Assembly (NCBI GenBank): GCA_963849305.1
Contig: CAWKGV010000001.1
Location: 186,001-250,000, forward strand
Length of the DNA stretch: 64,000 bases
Source: CAWKGV01 sp963849305
GTDB lineage: Bacteria > Pseudomonadota > Alphaproteobacteria > Acetobacterales > Acetobacteraceae
Direction: 5' to 3'
The notes under the pieces are model-generated. The model did not search any database. It was not told where the DNA came from and was given only the letters and a program-made list of their open reading frames with translations. Every line of letters starts with the position of its first letter. Within the stretch, counting starts at the first letter, position 1. Both the position numbers and the translations under genes were made by a program. Positions 39,238-47,965 of this stretch are shown in pieces.

Positions 39238-39624
39238 GTGTCGGATGCCGATGGATCGGCTTGCTTGCTATTATTCGCGCTTGGGTTGGTCGCCATTGTC
39301 TCTTATTTGTTAAAGATGCGCAAACCGGATGACATCGCCGCTCCTAAACGTAGCCAAGCTCGGACACGGGACGTAACCGCCGATCGCCGAGCCCGCGTGC
39401 TCGCGGCGGCTCGCGAGGAAAGTCTGCCCGGTGCAAGGGACACATTCATCGGCGGCCGGGCACCCACGGGGCTGGTTCAGGCTGCCAAGGCCCGCACCGG
39501 CATCGAATCCGATTCAGAGCTGCTGGTTTACGCGCTGTCCAAGGTGGCGATCGAGGACGATTTCGGTCGCAAGCTGGTCGCTCGCAAGGGATGCATATCT
39601 CAGGATATCGAGCTTGGGTTCTGA
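39238..39624 (+). CDS. Small membrane-anchored protein with antitoxin-like C-terminus, hypothetical
   Basis: A 128-residue frame from GTG 39238. One hydrophobic segment near the start (ACLLLFALGLVAIVSYLL) is followed by a basic linker and a region GIESDSELLVYALSKVAIEDDFGRKLVARKG. That pattern (target-length helix, ALxxVAxEDDFG) resembles short antitoxin-like proteins found beside PIN-type toxins, but here it is tied to a membrane segment and no toxin follows. It lies 59 nt before the enolase-superfamily gene. Start and function are uncertain. Confidence 0.55.
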   Translation: MSDADGSACLLLFALGLVAIVSYLLKMRKPDDIAAPKRSQARTRDVTADRRARVLAAAREESLPGARDTFIGGRAPTGLVQAAKARTGIESDSELLVYALSKVAIEDDFGRKLVARKGCISQDIELGF

Positions 39625-39683
39625 TCTCTCTACCAGAGACGAGCGAGACCAGAGACGAGCGAGGCGCTTCGGGGAAACGAGCC

Positions 39684-40823
39684 ATGAAGATCAACGACGT
39701 TCGCACGCATCTGCTTCAATCCAAGGTCGAGCGGCCGTTCTCCTCCTCGCGGGGCTGGGTCTATGCGACCCGCACGGCGCTGCTGGTCGAAATCCTGACC
39801 GATGACGGGCTGATCGGCTGGGGCGAGTGCTACGGGCCGGCCGCGGTCTGCCGCAGCATCGTCGAGACGTTGCTCCGCCCCCGCCTGCTCGGGCGCGACC
39901 CGTTCGATGTCGAGGTGCTGTGGGAGGAGCTGTACAACCGGGTGAAGGATTACGGGCTGACCGGGATGACCATCTCCGGGATCAGCGGCGTCGATATCGC
40001 GCTGTGGGACATTATCGGGCGCGCGTGCGGCAAGCCGGTCCACAAGCTGATCGGCGGCGCGTTCCGCACCGAGGTGCAGGCTTACGCCACCGGCGGGTAT
40101 TTCTACGAGATGGATCGCGTGGTCGAGGACGCGGTGGCGGAGACGGCGGGCCATGTCGCCGAGGGGTTCCGCGCGGTGAAGATCAAGATCGGGCTCGGCA
40201 ACATCGAGCGGGATGTCGCGCGGGTGGCTGCGGTGCGGGAGGCGATCGGGCCGGATGTGCGGCTGATGGTCGATGCCAACCATTGTTTCAGCGTGCCGGT
40301 GGCGATCCGGCTCGGGCGGCGGCTGGAGGAGCTGGGCGTGGAGTGGTTCGAGGAGCCGATCTCGCCCGAGGACATCGACGGCTATGTGGAGGTGAGCCGG
40401 GCGCTCGACATGGCGGTGGCGGGGGGCGAGAACGAGTTCACACGCTACGCCTTCCGCAACATCGTGTCGCGCAAGGCGATGGACATCGTGCAGCCGGATG
40501 TGTGCGCGGCGGGCGGGATCAGCGAATGCCGCAAGATCGCGGCTTTGGCCTCTGCGTTCGGGGTGGAGTGCGTGCCGCACGCCTGGGGCTCGGCGATCGG
40601 TTTGGCGGCGACATTGCAGTTCCTGGCGGCGCTGCCGGACATGCCGCCAAGCCTGGTGCCGATGCCGCCGCTGCTGGAGTTCGAGCAGACGGAGAACCCG
40701 TTCCGCGACCGACTGGCGGTGGAGCCGATCGTGCAGCGGCGCGGGGTGGTGGCGATTCCCGATGGGCCGGGATTGGGGATCGAGGTTGATCGGGAGGTGA
40801 TCGAGCGGTTCAGGGAGGGGTGA
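39684..40823 (+). CDS. Mandelate racemase/muconate lactonizing enzyme family protein
   Basis: A 379-residue enolase-superfamily enzyme from ATG 39684. The N-terminal capping domain starts MKINDVRTHLLQSKVERPFS. The barrel shows the KxK motif (FRAVKIKIGLG, about 165), metal ligands Asp in LMVDANHCFS, Glu in EWFEEPISPED and Glu in AGGENEFTRYAF, and the catalytic His in CVPHAWGSAIG. That His plus KxK pattern is the mandelate-racemase subgroup, mostly acid-sugar dehydratases and racemases. It is a cytoplasmic Mg-dependent enzyme; the substrate cannot be told. A decayed partial copy of its 3' end lies at 41525-41637. Confidence 0.9.
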   Translation: MKINDVRTHLLQSKVERPFSSSRGWVYATRTALLVEILTDDGLIGWGECYGPAAVCRSIVETLLRPRLLGRDPFDVEVLWEELYNRVKDYGLTGMTISGISGVDIALWDIIGRACGKPVHKLIGGAFRTEVQAYATGGYFYEMDRVVEDAVAETAGHVAEGFRAVKIKIGLGNIERDVARVAAVREAIGPDVRLMVDANHCFSVPVAIRLGRRLEELGVEWFEEPISPEDIDGYVEVSRALDMAVAGGENEFTRYAFRNIVSRKAMDIVQPDVCAAGGISECRKIAALASAFGVECVPHAWGSAIGLAATLQFLAALPDMPPSLVPMPPLLEFEQTENPFRDRLAVEPIVQRRGVVAIPDGPGLGIEVDREVIERFREG

Positions 40824-40904
40824 GCGGGGTCGCGCAGGTGCAGGGCAGCGGAAGGGCTGTATTTGGGTAGGAACTTGTCATACCGTAGCCGTGCAGAGGT
40901 TTTC

Positions 40905-41192
40905 ATGGCCGCCGTCGAGAAACGCACCTTCAGCCTGCCGGCCGAGCAGGCCAGCTATATCGACTCCCTTGTGGCCGCCGGCACGTATGCTTCGGCCAGC
41001 GAGGTGGTCCGGGCCGGGCTGCGCGCACTGCAGGAACGCGACTCAGCGGTGGAGCGCTGGCTGCAGGAGGAGGTGGCACCAGTTTATGACGCCATGCAGG
41101 ACGATCCCGCGCGCGCCATCCCTGCCAGTCAGGTTTTCAAGGCGGTGCGCGATCGTCACGCCAGAAGGCTGAAGGGATCGCGTGGCGCATAG
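40905..41192 (+). CDS. parD: ParD-type antitoxin
   Basis: A 95-residue protein from ATG 40905 (AGAGG upstream; an earlier in-frame start would add 14 residues of no clear character). EKRTFSLPAEQASYIDSLV, followed by AGTYASASEVVRAGLRALQERD, is the ribbon-helix-helix N-terminus of ParD antitoxins, which bind their own promoter and neutralise ParE through a disordered C-terminus. The tail here is longer than usual (ARAIPASQVFKAVRDRHARR). ParE follows in the same frame directly after the stop. Confidence 0.85.
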   Translation: MAAVEKRTFSLPAEQASYIDSLVAAGTYASASEVVRAGLRALQERDSAVERWLQEEVAPVYDAMQDDPARAIPASQVFKAVRDRHARRLKGSRGA

Positions 41193-41225
41193 GTTCTCTT
41201 CGCGCCGGAGGCCCAGGCCGATTTA

Positions 41226-41486
41226 TTGGAACTCTATGAGTACATTGCCGAGCGCTCCGGGGCCGAGCGCGCGCTCGCCTACGTTGTTCGGATCGAGAAC
41301 TACTGTCAGGGCTTCTGCACGTTTCCGGAGCGCGGTACGCGTCGTGACGACATCCGCCCTGGCCTGCGGGTCGTCGGCTTCGCTCGGCGTGTCACCCTCG
41401 CCTTTCACGTTACGGCCGATGCGGTGACGATTGACCGCATCCTTTACGGCGGCCGCGAATTAGGCGCTGCCTTTCCCGCGGACTGA
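41226..41486 (+). CDS. parE: ParE-type toxin, normal start codon missing
   Basis: The frame reads VLFAPEAQADLLELYEYIAERSG from 41193, right after the parD stop, as expected for a ParE N-terminus, but there is no ATG, GTG or TTG before 41226. The TTG at 41226 is the first possible start and would drop the first beta-strand. The rest (AERALAYVVRIENYCQGFC, RPGLRVVGFARRVTLAFHV, VTIDRILYGGRELG) matches RelE/ParE gyrase-poisoning toxins. The coding part ends at 41486 with a normal length. Loss of the start codon would silence the toxin; a nearby sequence error is the alternative. Confidence 0.65.
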   Translation: MELYEYIAERSGAERALAYVVRIENYCQGFCTFPERGTRRDDIRPGLRVVGFARRVTLAFHVTADAVTIDRILYGGRELGAAFPAD

Positions 41487-41524
41487 CGGCGCGTTGCCGC
41501 CGTCGCTGGAGTTTCCGCGACCGA

Positions 41525-41765
41525 ACTCGCAGTGGAGCCGATCGTGCAACGGCGCGGGGTGGCGGCGATCCCGGATGGACTGGGGTTTGGGATCGAGATC
41601 GGTCGGGGGGTGATCGAGTGGTCCAGGGTGGGGTGAAAGCGCCACTCGGGCGCAGGTATAATAGCCTAAGTCGGGCGACTTGAAACTTGCTTGCCGCGCG
41701 CGCCATCCCCGCCAGTCAGGTTTTCAAGGCGTTGCGCGATCATCACGCCAGGCGACTGAAGCGCG
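41525..41765 (+). repeat. Decayed partial tandem copy of the enolase-superfamily 3' end and parD 3' end
   Basis: Positions 41525-41637 repeat the last 115 nt of the enolase-superfamily gene (40709-40823) with scattered changes, including GTGGAGCCGATCGTGCA and GGGGTGATCGAG. Positions 41690-41765 repeat the parD 3' end (41104-41178), including GCCAGTCAGGTTTTCAAGGC. The order matches the parent locus but most of the material between is gone. The rest of the gap to 41877 holds no gene. Confidence 0.8.
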
Positions 41766-41877
41766 TAGGGCTTTCGTCCTCAAGGCGGTTGTGTCTAAAT
41801 TAGAAGGGAAGATCGCCGAGTACGCAGGCGCCGGCAGCGGGCTTCCATAGAGGTGCAAGGAATCAGGATCGCGCAGG

Positions 41878-42717
41878 ATGAGTTTCATTACCAGAATATT
41901 GCCGGCTCTGTCCGTTTTCACCCTGACCTGCACAAGCACGTGTCTCGCTCAGGCCCTAACGGATCAGCAGATCAAAGCGATTCAGATCATAGAAAATGCC
42001 GCGAACGATATTTGCTACAGCGTTTCTCAAGGTGGAACAGAAAGTCAAGCTAAGATCAAGGGTGAAATAGATGCTGGCTTAAAGGCCACCGTAGCAAAGG
42101 TGCTTGGCCTTGGCATAGCCGGATCGGGTAGCCTCGAAAACGATAAATATGAGGGCGTCGTGCGTGACCAACTGGCAGCCGCGATCGCGCACAGCGCGGA
42201 TTGCAAGCAAGACGTTTTCCACACCCTTGTCGATAAGGTGTTCCCCACCCTCGCAACGTCAATTCCGGTCGCACCTGGGCTTCCATCAACGAATGAACTT
42301 CCCACGCCAGACAGCGTGACCATGACTGAGACTACTCAAACCTATGTCAGCGCGACAAATGGTCTCGGGTTCGGGCCGTTCCGCTTTGCGCTCTACAACT
42401 GTGCGCTCTGGAAGAGCCTGATCACATGCCTAGTGGCCGCATCATTCGATGGGATGGGCGACATCGACTACAGAGTTGAGTTTGGTGATAGCATTGGGAC
42501 TGCAAGATTTGTAGATAACTTCGGCGTTGAGCACCAAGAAAGTAAAGCTTACTTCATCAACGGAAGAGGGCAGCATCAGCAGACAGTCAATTTGGAGAAG
42601 GGCGTTCCGATGTGGCTCGCGCTGGAATTCGAGGGACCGGCCGATGGTGTGAAGTCTGGCCGCATCGTTTTTAGCGACCATCGCGCCATACTGCACGTTC
42701 GATCCGTTGCACAGTAG
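41878..42717 (+). CDS. Secreted protein, family not recognised
   Basis: A 279-residue protein from ATG 41878 with GCAGG just before it. A Sec signal peptide is clear (ILPALSVFTLTCTSTCLAQA, cleavage before LTDQ). A helical part follows (QQIKAIQIIENAANDICYSV, CKQDVFHTLVDKVFPTL), then a beta-rich C-terminal part (GFGPFRFALYNCALWKSLI, YRVEFGDSIGTARF, GRIVFSDHRAILHVRSV). It has several cysteines that could pair in the periplasm. GC content is below that of the flanks and no homologue or operon partner is apparent, so it is probably an acquired orphan. Confidence 0.7.
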   Translation: MSFITRILPALSVFTLTCTSTCLAQALTDQQIKAIQIIENAANDICYSVSQGGTESQAKIKGEIDAGLKATVAKVLGLGIAGSGSLENDKYEGVVRDQLAAAIAHSADCKQDVFHTLVDKVFPTLATSIPVAPGLPSTNELPTPDSVTMTETTQTYVSATNGLGFGPFRFALYNCALWKSLITCLVAASFDGMGDIDYRVEFGDSIGTARFVDNFGVEHQESKAYFINGRGQHQQTVNLEKGVPMWLALEFEGPADGVKSGRIVFSDHRAILHVRSVAQ

Positions 42718-42824
42718 CCACAGAAACGTGCCTTGGTGGGGACCGTTGATGCTCGCGACAAGTGCGAGTATGACTTGAGACGGCGACCGCGGCTACACAG
42801 TGAGGCGGAAAATGGCGTGATCGT

Positions 42825-44058
42825 CTATCTCACCCCCGTCGGAATGTCCTTAAAAGCCACATCCTTGTCCGCCCGCATGTCCGGCGGTAGGCCCAGCACA
42901 CGCTCGGCGATGATGTTGCGCAGAATCTCGTCGGTGCCGCCGGCAATGCGCAGCGCCGGGAGAATAGAGCAGCGCCTCCTCGAACAAGCCCTCGATCGGC
43001 ATTCCGGCGCCGGCCTCGCTGCCAGCCATGCCCAGCAGGTCGAGGCCGTACGAAACGATCTCCTGCAATTTGTTCGCCGCCGTGACCTTGGTGATCGAGG
43101 ATTCGGGCCCCGGCGTCTCGCCGCGCGACAGCGAGGTGATCGTGCGGTAGCGGGTGAAGCGCAAACCCTGCGTTCTCGTGTACCACTCGGCGAGCTTTTC
43201 CTTCACCGCAGCGTTGTCGAGCGCTGGGCCGTTCTCTAGTTCCAGGCCGCGCGCCAGTTCGAACAACTCGGCGAAGTCGGGGCCGGGGGATTCGCGCATT
43301 CCGTAGCGTTCGCGCATCAAGGTGGTCAGCGCCACGCGCCAGCCCTCGCCCACCTTGCCCACACGCATGGAGTTGGGGATGCGCACGTCGTGGAAGAACA
43401 CCTCGTTGAAATGCGAGGAGCCGGACATCTGCCGGATCGGCCTGATCTCCAGGCCGGGCGCGGTCATGTCCATGATGAAATAGGTCAGGCCCTTGTGCTT
43501 CGGCAGGTCGAAATCGGTGCGCGCGACCAGCACGCCGAACTGGCAGTAATGCGCCCCCGAGGTCCAGATCTTCTGGCCGTTCACCACCCACGCATCGCCG
43601 TCGCGCACCGCGCGGGTGCGCAACGCCGCGAGATCGGAACCGCCGGCGGGCTCGGAGAAGAGTTGGCACCACACTTCGTCGGCGCGCAGCGCGGGTACCG
43701 CGAACCGCTCGCGCTGCTCCACCGTGCCGTGGGTGCAGATGGTCGGGATCGCCATGCCGAGGCCGATGCCGAAAATGCCGGTCAGCACGTCGTATTTCGA
43801 TTCCTCCTGGTTGTAGATCACCTCCTGGATCGGCGTGCCGCCGCGCCCGCCCCATTCCTTCGGCCAGGCGATGCCGGCGAAGCCCGCCTCGTATTTGCGC
43901 CGCTGAAACGCCTTGGCCGCCTCCAGCGCGCCGGGCTTGTCCTGGCCGCGCCGGTAGCCCTCCACCTGGCCCGGCTTGCGTCGCATCGCATTGGCATCGA
44001 GGAAGGCGCGCGCTTCCGCGCGGAACGCGGCTTCTTCCGGGGTGTCGTCGAAGTCCAT
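42825..44058 (-). pseudogene. Acyl-CoA dehydrogenase, frameshifted near the 3' end
   Basis: An FAD enzyme that oxidises acyl-CoA to enoyl-CoA. From ATG 44058: MDFDDTPEEAAFRAEARAFL, WPKEWGGRGGTP, QLFSEPAGGSDLAALRT, NGQKIWTSGAHYC, FIMDMTAPGLEIRPI and HFNEVFFHDVRIPN are classic. Near 42959 one extra base in a GGG run breaks the frame after EEALLYSP. Read without it the protein ends RIAGGTDEILRNIIAERVLG and stops at 42825, a normal 410-residue ACAD with its conserved C-terminus. A repeat separates it from a second dehydrogenase on the same strand; such pairs often form heteromeric enzymes. Confidence 0.87.
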
Positions 44059-44093
44059 CGCTTTGCCTCCGTCTATCCGTGGCTGTCCCCCGA

Positions 44094-44174
44094 GTCATGG
44101 TCGGCGAAGGCCGACCATCCACGACTTACTTCGCGGCGTCGAAAGTCGTGGATGCTCGCATTCGCGAGCATGAC
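44094..44174. repeat. Composite three-stem palindromic repeat, copy B
   Basis: First hairpin ATGGTCGGC / GCCGACCAT, central stem CCACGACTT / AAGTCGTGG, last hairpin ATGCTCGC / GCGAGCAT. It fills most of the gap between the two acyl-CoA dehydrogenase genes. Confidence 0.8.
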
Positions 44175-44210
44175 GGTGGCGGCCAGTCGTTGCGCTTGAT
44201 CCACTCACTG

Positions 44211-45335
44211 CTACTCCGATGCCAGGTCGGCGGTGTTGCGCGTCTTGAGCTGGTCGATCAGCCGGTGCTTCCACTCCCGCGCCCCGCCCAAGGCCAAGCC
44301 CAGCAGCTTGGCGCGGCGGTAATGGAGGTGGCAATCGAACTGCCAGGTGAAGCCCATACCGCCATGCGTCTGGATGTTCTCCTTGGTGGCGAGCCAGCCG
44401 GCATCGCACGCGGCGATGCGCGCCACCGCGGCGGCGATCGGCAGCTCGGCGGCATCGGTGTGCAAGGCCCAGGCGCCGTAATAGGCGTTCGAGCGGGCCA
44501 GCTCGACCGCGACATATACCTCGGCGAGCTTGTGCTTGATCGCCTGGAACGAGCCGATCGGGCGGCCGAACGCGTAACGCTGGAGCGCGTAATCGCGCGC
44601 CATCTCCAGCGCGGCCTCGGCGCCGCCCACCTGCTCGAAGGCCATCATCACCGCCGCGCGGTCGAGCAGGCGGCGCACCTGCTCGGGGCTGTCGGCGGCT
44701 TGCAGCGGATCGGCCGGCGCGGCGTCGAACGTGATGCGCGCGTGCGAGCGGCTGGGATCGAAGGTTTCGATCGGTGCGCGCGTCACGCCGGGGCCGGCGA
44801 GGTCCACCAGATACAGCCACGGCCCGCGCCCGCCGTTCACCGCCACCACGGCGAGAGCGGCCACGTCGCCGTCCGGCACGGCGTGTTTGGTGCCGCTTAG
44901 GCGTCCATCGTTCGTGCGCGCTTCGAGCCGGCGCGGGTCGGAGATGCCGGGGCGTTCGGCGTAGGCAAGAGTGCCGATCGCCGCGCCGGAGGCGAGACGG
45001 GGCAGCCAACGCTCCTTTTGCGCTTGGCTGCCATAGGCGAGGATCGCCTCGGCCGCCAGATAGACCGAGGACGAGAACGGCACCGGCGCGATGGCGCGGC
45101 CCAGTTCCTCGGCCAGCACACAGACCGCGAGATGGCCGAGGCCGGCGCCGCCGTATTGTTCGGGGATCGCGGCGCCGGTCCAGCCCATTTTGGCGATCTC
45201 GGCCCAGAGGGCGCGGTCGTAGGGTTCATCGAACTCCAGGATGCGGCGGGGCACGGCGGGCGGGCACCGCTCGCGCAGGAACCGGCGCGCTTCGTCGCGC
45301 AGCTGCTTGAGGTCGTCGGGGAAATCGAAGTTCAT
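44211..45335 (-). CDS. Acyl-CoA dehydrogenase, second subunit-like
   Basis: A 374-residue ACAD from ATG 45335 with GAGGAG upstream. MNFDFPDDLKQLRDEARRFL, GWTGAAIPEQYGGAGLGHLA, AYAERPGISDPRR and the C-terminal THGGMGFTWQFDCHLHYRRA are typical. The substrate-binding middle is more divergent than in the first ACAD (SGTKHAVPDGDVAALAVVAV), as seen in the partner chains of heteromeric steroid or branched-acid dehydrogenases. It is cytoplasmic and FAD-bound. It lies between two palindromic repeats, with an alpha/beta hydrolase upstream and the first ACAD downstream, all on the minus strand. Confidence 0.9.
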   Translation of the reverse strand: MNFDFPDDLKQLRDEARRFLRERCPPAVPRRILEFDEPYDRALWAEIAKMGWTGAAIPEQYGGAGLGHLAVCVLAEELGRAIAPVPFSSSVYLAAEAILAYGSQAQKERWLPRLASGAAIGTLAYAERPGISDPRRLEARTNDGRLSGTKHAVPDGDVAALAVVAVNGGRGPWLYLVDLAGPGVTRAPIETFDPSRSHARITFDAAPADPLQAADSPEQVRRLLDRAAVMMAFEQVGGAEAALEMARDYALQRYAFGRPIGSFQAIKHKLAEVYVAVELARSNAYYGAWALHTDAAELPIAAAVARIAACDAGWLATKENIQTHGGMGFTWQFDCHLHYRRAKLLGLALGGAREWKHRLIDQLKTRNTADLASE

Positions 45336-45374
45336 GCGGTGCTCCTCGGGCGGTGCGCGGTGCCGTTCCCAATC

Positions 45375-45447
45375 GTCATGCTCGCGAAGGCGAGCATCCA
45401 CGGCTTTCGGTGCCGCGAGTAAGTCGTGGATGGTCGGCCTTCGACCA
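45375..45447. repeat. Composite three-stem palindromic repeat, copy C (last stem degraded)
   Basis: First hairpin ATGCTCGC / GCGAGCAT, central stem CCACGGCTT / AAGTCGTGG with one mismatch, last hairpin reduced to GGTCGGCCTTCGACC. It lies between the hydrolase and second dehydrogenase genes. Confidence 0.72.
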
Positions 45448-45450
45448 GGG

Positions 45451-46209
45451 CTATTTTAGCGCCGCCAGAAATGCCTCCACCGCTCGGTTGAACGCCTCCG
45501 GCTGGTCCAGATTGGCCGCGTGCCCGGCGCCTTGGATCACCACCTTGGTCGCGTTCGGGATCTTCCGCGCCATGTAGTCGGTCGCCGCGAGGAAGTTCGT
45601 GTCCTCGGAGCCGACCAGAACCAGTGTCGGCACGGCGATGGTTTCCAGCGAGCGGATCAGCCGGTCGCCATGCTGCGTCAACATACCCCGCGCCGCGCGC
45701 GCCAGGCCTGCGGGCCCTCGGTGCTGGGCCATGCGCACCTCGGCGCTCGGGCCGAGGGAGGCGAAGCCCCGCTGCTCCAAATCTCGCGCCCGTTCCATCG
45801 CCCGGTCGTTCCACGCTTGCCGCGCGGTGTCGTTCTTGAAGCCGGGGCCGGTGTCGAACAGCATCAGCGCGCGTGCCATCTCCGGGTGCGCCAGATGGAA
45901 GGCGATGGTCATGACGCCGCCGAGCGAAAGCCCGCCGATTACCGCGCGCTGTTCGTCGCACGCTTGCAGCACCGCGACCATGTCCGCGACGGTGTGCGCC
46001 TCGCTGTAGGCGGACTGATCTTCAGGGCTGTCGCTTTGGCCGTGGCCGCGCATGTCCCAGACGATCACCCGGTAGCGGTCCCGCAAGGCCGCGATTTGCC
46101 CGTCCCACATCCGGCACGTGGCGCTGTAGCCGTGGCTCAGCAGCACCGCCGGACCGCTGCCATGCACCTCGTAATGAATGCCGACGCCGTCGCGATCGAG
46201 CCGCGCCAT
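45451..46209 (-). CDS. Alpha/beta hydrolase
   Basis: A 252-residue hydrolase from ATG 46209, preceded by AAAGGAGGT. HGYSATCRMWDGQI (oxyanion region), nucleophile Ser in VIGGLSLGGVMT (about 98), acid Asp in VLVGSEDTNFLAAT and His in IQGAGHAANLDQPEAF form the triad. The pattern resembles 3-oxoadipate enol-lactonase and related C-C or ester hydrolases. It faces the divergent enoyl-CoA hydratase across a 107-nt gap that should hold both promoters, and it leads the two dehydrogenase genes. Confidence 0.9.
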   Translation of the reverse strand: MARLDRDGVGIHYEVHGSGPAVLLSHGYSATCRMWDGQIAALRDRYRVIVWDMRGHGQSDSPEDQSAYSEAHTVADMVAVLQACDEQRAVIGGLSLGGVMTIAFHLAHPEMARALMLFDTGPGFKNDTARQAWNDRAMERARDLEQRGFASLGPSAEVRMAQHRGPAGLARAARGMLTQHGDRLIRSLETIAVPTLVLVGSEDTNFLAATDYMARKIPNATKVVIQGAGHAANLDQPEAFNRAVEAFLAALK

Positions 46210-46316
46210 CGCTACCTCCTTTGGGCGGCCCCTTGGCATCATTGTCGCCGCCATTCGCCGCCGATAGGCTGGCACGCGACACGATCAGGCGGAAGACCTC
46301 CGCCGAGGAGGAAGCG

Positions 46317-47099
46317 ATGCAGGAGCAATACGAGTTCATCGGCGTCAGCCTCAAGGGCCTGGTGGCCGAGGTCGAGATCCGCCAGCCGCCGAACAACTTC
46401 GTCAGCGTGCCGATGATCGCGGAACTGTCCACCGCGTTGGAACGGCTCGATCAGCAGCCGGAATGCCGCGTGGTGGTGCTATGCTCCGAGGGCAAGCATT
46501 TCTGCGCCGGGGCCGATTTCTCGCGGCGCGGCGCGGACGGCGCTGACCCGGCGGTGGAGCGCGGGCGGCATCTCTACAAGGAGGCGATCCGGCTGTGGCG
46601 AACCGGCAAGCCGATCGTCGCGGCGGTGCAGGGCGCCGCGGTCGGCGCGGGGCTCGGGCTCGCGGTGATGGCGGATTTCCGCATCGGCTGTCCGGAAGCG
46701 CGGTTCTCGGCCAACTTCACCCGGCTCGGCTTTCATCCGGGCTTCGGGCTGACCGCGACCTTGCCGCGGCTGATCGGCACCCAGCACGCGACGCTAATGC
46801 TCTACACGGGCAAGCGCTTCAACGGCGAGGAGGCGAAGGCGATGGGGCTGATCGATCAGCTCGTGCCGCGGGCCGAACTGCGGCAGGCGGCGCACGCGCT
46901 GGCGCTGGAGATCGCGCAATCGTCGCCGCTCGCGATCGTGTCCACGCGCGAGACCTTGCGTCGTGGCCTAGCCGCCGCGGTGCAGGCGGCGACCGAGCGC
47001 GAGTACCAGGAGCAGGAATGGCTGCGCAAGACCGAGGATTTCAAGGAAGGCGTGCGCGCGATGGCGGAGCGGCGGTTGCCAGAGTTCAAGGGCAACTGA
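46317..47099 (+). CDS. Enoyl-CoA hydratase/isomerase family protein
   Basis: A 260-residue crotonase-fold protein from ATG 46317 with GAGGAGGAAG upstream. The oxyanion-hole motifs are SEGKHFCAGADFSRRG (about 65) and AVQGAAVGAGLGLAVMADFR (about 110); ARFSANFTRLGFHPGFGLTA holds the region of the catalytic glutamates, with Gly-Phe-His-Pro-Gly at the position of the first. It is cytoplasmic and acts on CoA thioesters. The next gene starts 1 nt after its stop, so they are cotranscribed; divergent dehydrogenases suggest a shared beta-oxidation-like pathway. Confidence 0.9.
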   Translation: MQEQYEFIGVSLKGLVAEVEIRQPPNNFVSVPMIAELSTALERLDQQPECRVVVLCSEGKHFCAGADFSRRGADGADPAVERGRHLYKEAIRLWRTGKPIVAAVQGAAVGAGLGLAVMADFRIGCPEARFSANFTRLGFHPGFGLTATLPRLIGTQHATLMLYTGKRFNGEEAKAMGLIDQLVPRAELRQAAHALALEIAQSSPLAIVSTRETLRRGLAAAVQAATEREYQEQEWLRKTEDFKEGVRAMAERRLPEFKGN

Positions 47100-47100
47100 A

Positions 47101-47952
47101 ATGGGCAAGCTCGACGGGAAGGTTGCGATCGTTTCCGGTGCCTCGCGCGGCATCGGCGAGGCGATCGCCGAGCTGTTCGCCGCCGAGGGTGCGAAGGTGG
47201 TGTGCGCGGCGCGGACCTTGAACGAGGGCGAGCACAAGATGCTGGAAGGCTCGCTCGCCCGCACCGTGGAGCGCATCCGCGCGGCCGGCGGCGAAGCGAC
47301 GGCGATCACCGCCGACGTCTCGACCGAGCCCTCCTGCATCGAGCTGGTCGAACACGCCCGCGCCGCCTATGGGCCGATCAATGTTTTGGTGAACAACGCC
47401 GCGCTGAACTACTACATTCCGGTGGCCGATTATCCGACCAATCGCTGGATGCGCTGCTTCGCGGTGAACGTGCATGGGCCGTTCATGCTGTCCAAGGAGG
47501 TACTCAAGGACATGATCCCGCGCCGGCGCGGCGCGATCGTGAACATCAGCTCGGGCGCCGCGATCGGTCCGGGGCGCGGGCCATACCAGGATCATGCGGT
47601 GCATGGCGGGGTGATGTACGGCGCGACCAAGGCGGCGCTGGAGCGGTTCACGCAGGGGTTGGCGCAGGAGCTTGCGCAATATGGCGGGATCAGCGTCGCC
47701 GCCGTGTCGCCCTCGCGCGTGGTGCCGACGCCGGGCACGCTGCACCACAAGCTGGTCAACGGCATGGACGACCCGAAGGGCGAGCCGCCATCCTACATGG
47801 CCCGCGCCGCGCTGCTGCTGGCGAGCGAGCCGGCGGAGACGGTCAATGGGCGGGTGTCGTATAGCCAGCAGATCTTGCAGGAGTACGGGCTGATCGAGAA
47901 TGCGCGCGGGCGCGGGGTGGATACCCCGGGGTCGGGGTATTCGCAGGCGTGA
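47101..47952 (+). CDS. Short-chain dehydrogenase/reductase
   Basis: A 283-residue SDR. NAD(P) motif VSGASRGIGEAIAELFAAEG, NNAALNYY, catalytic Ser in IVNISSGAAIG and YxxxK in VMYGATKAALERF are all present. It is longer than most SDRs, with an insertion after the serine (GPGRGPYQDHAVHGG) and a C-terminal tail (RGRGVDTPGSGYSQA). It probably oxidises a hydroxyacyl-CoA or alcohol in the same pathway as the enoyl-CoA hydratase whose stop lies 1 nt upstream. It converges on the DUF899 genes. Confidence 0.9.
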   Translation: MGKLDGKVAIVSGASRGIGEAIAELFAAEGAKVVCAARTLNEGEHKMLEGSLARTVERIRAAGGEATAITADVSTEPSCIELVEHARAAYGPINVLVNNAALNYYIPVADYPTNRWMRCFAVNVHGPFMLSKEVLKDMIPRRRGAIVNISSGAAIGPGRGPYQDHAVHGGVMYGATKAALERFTQGLAQELAQYGGISVAAVSPSRVVPTPGTLHHKLVNGMDDPKGEPPSYMARAALLLASEPAETVNGRVSYSQQILQEYGLIENARGRGVDTPGSGYSQA

Positions 47953-47965
47953 CCACCCGCTTGCC

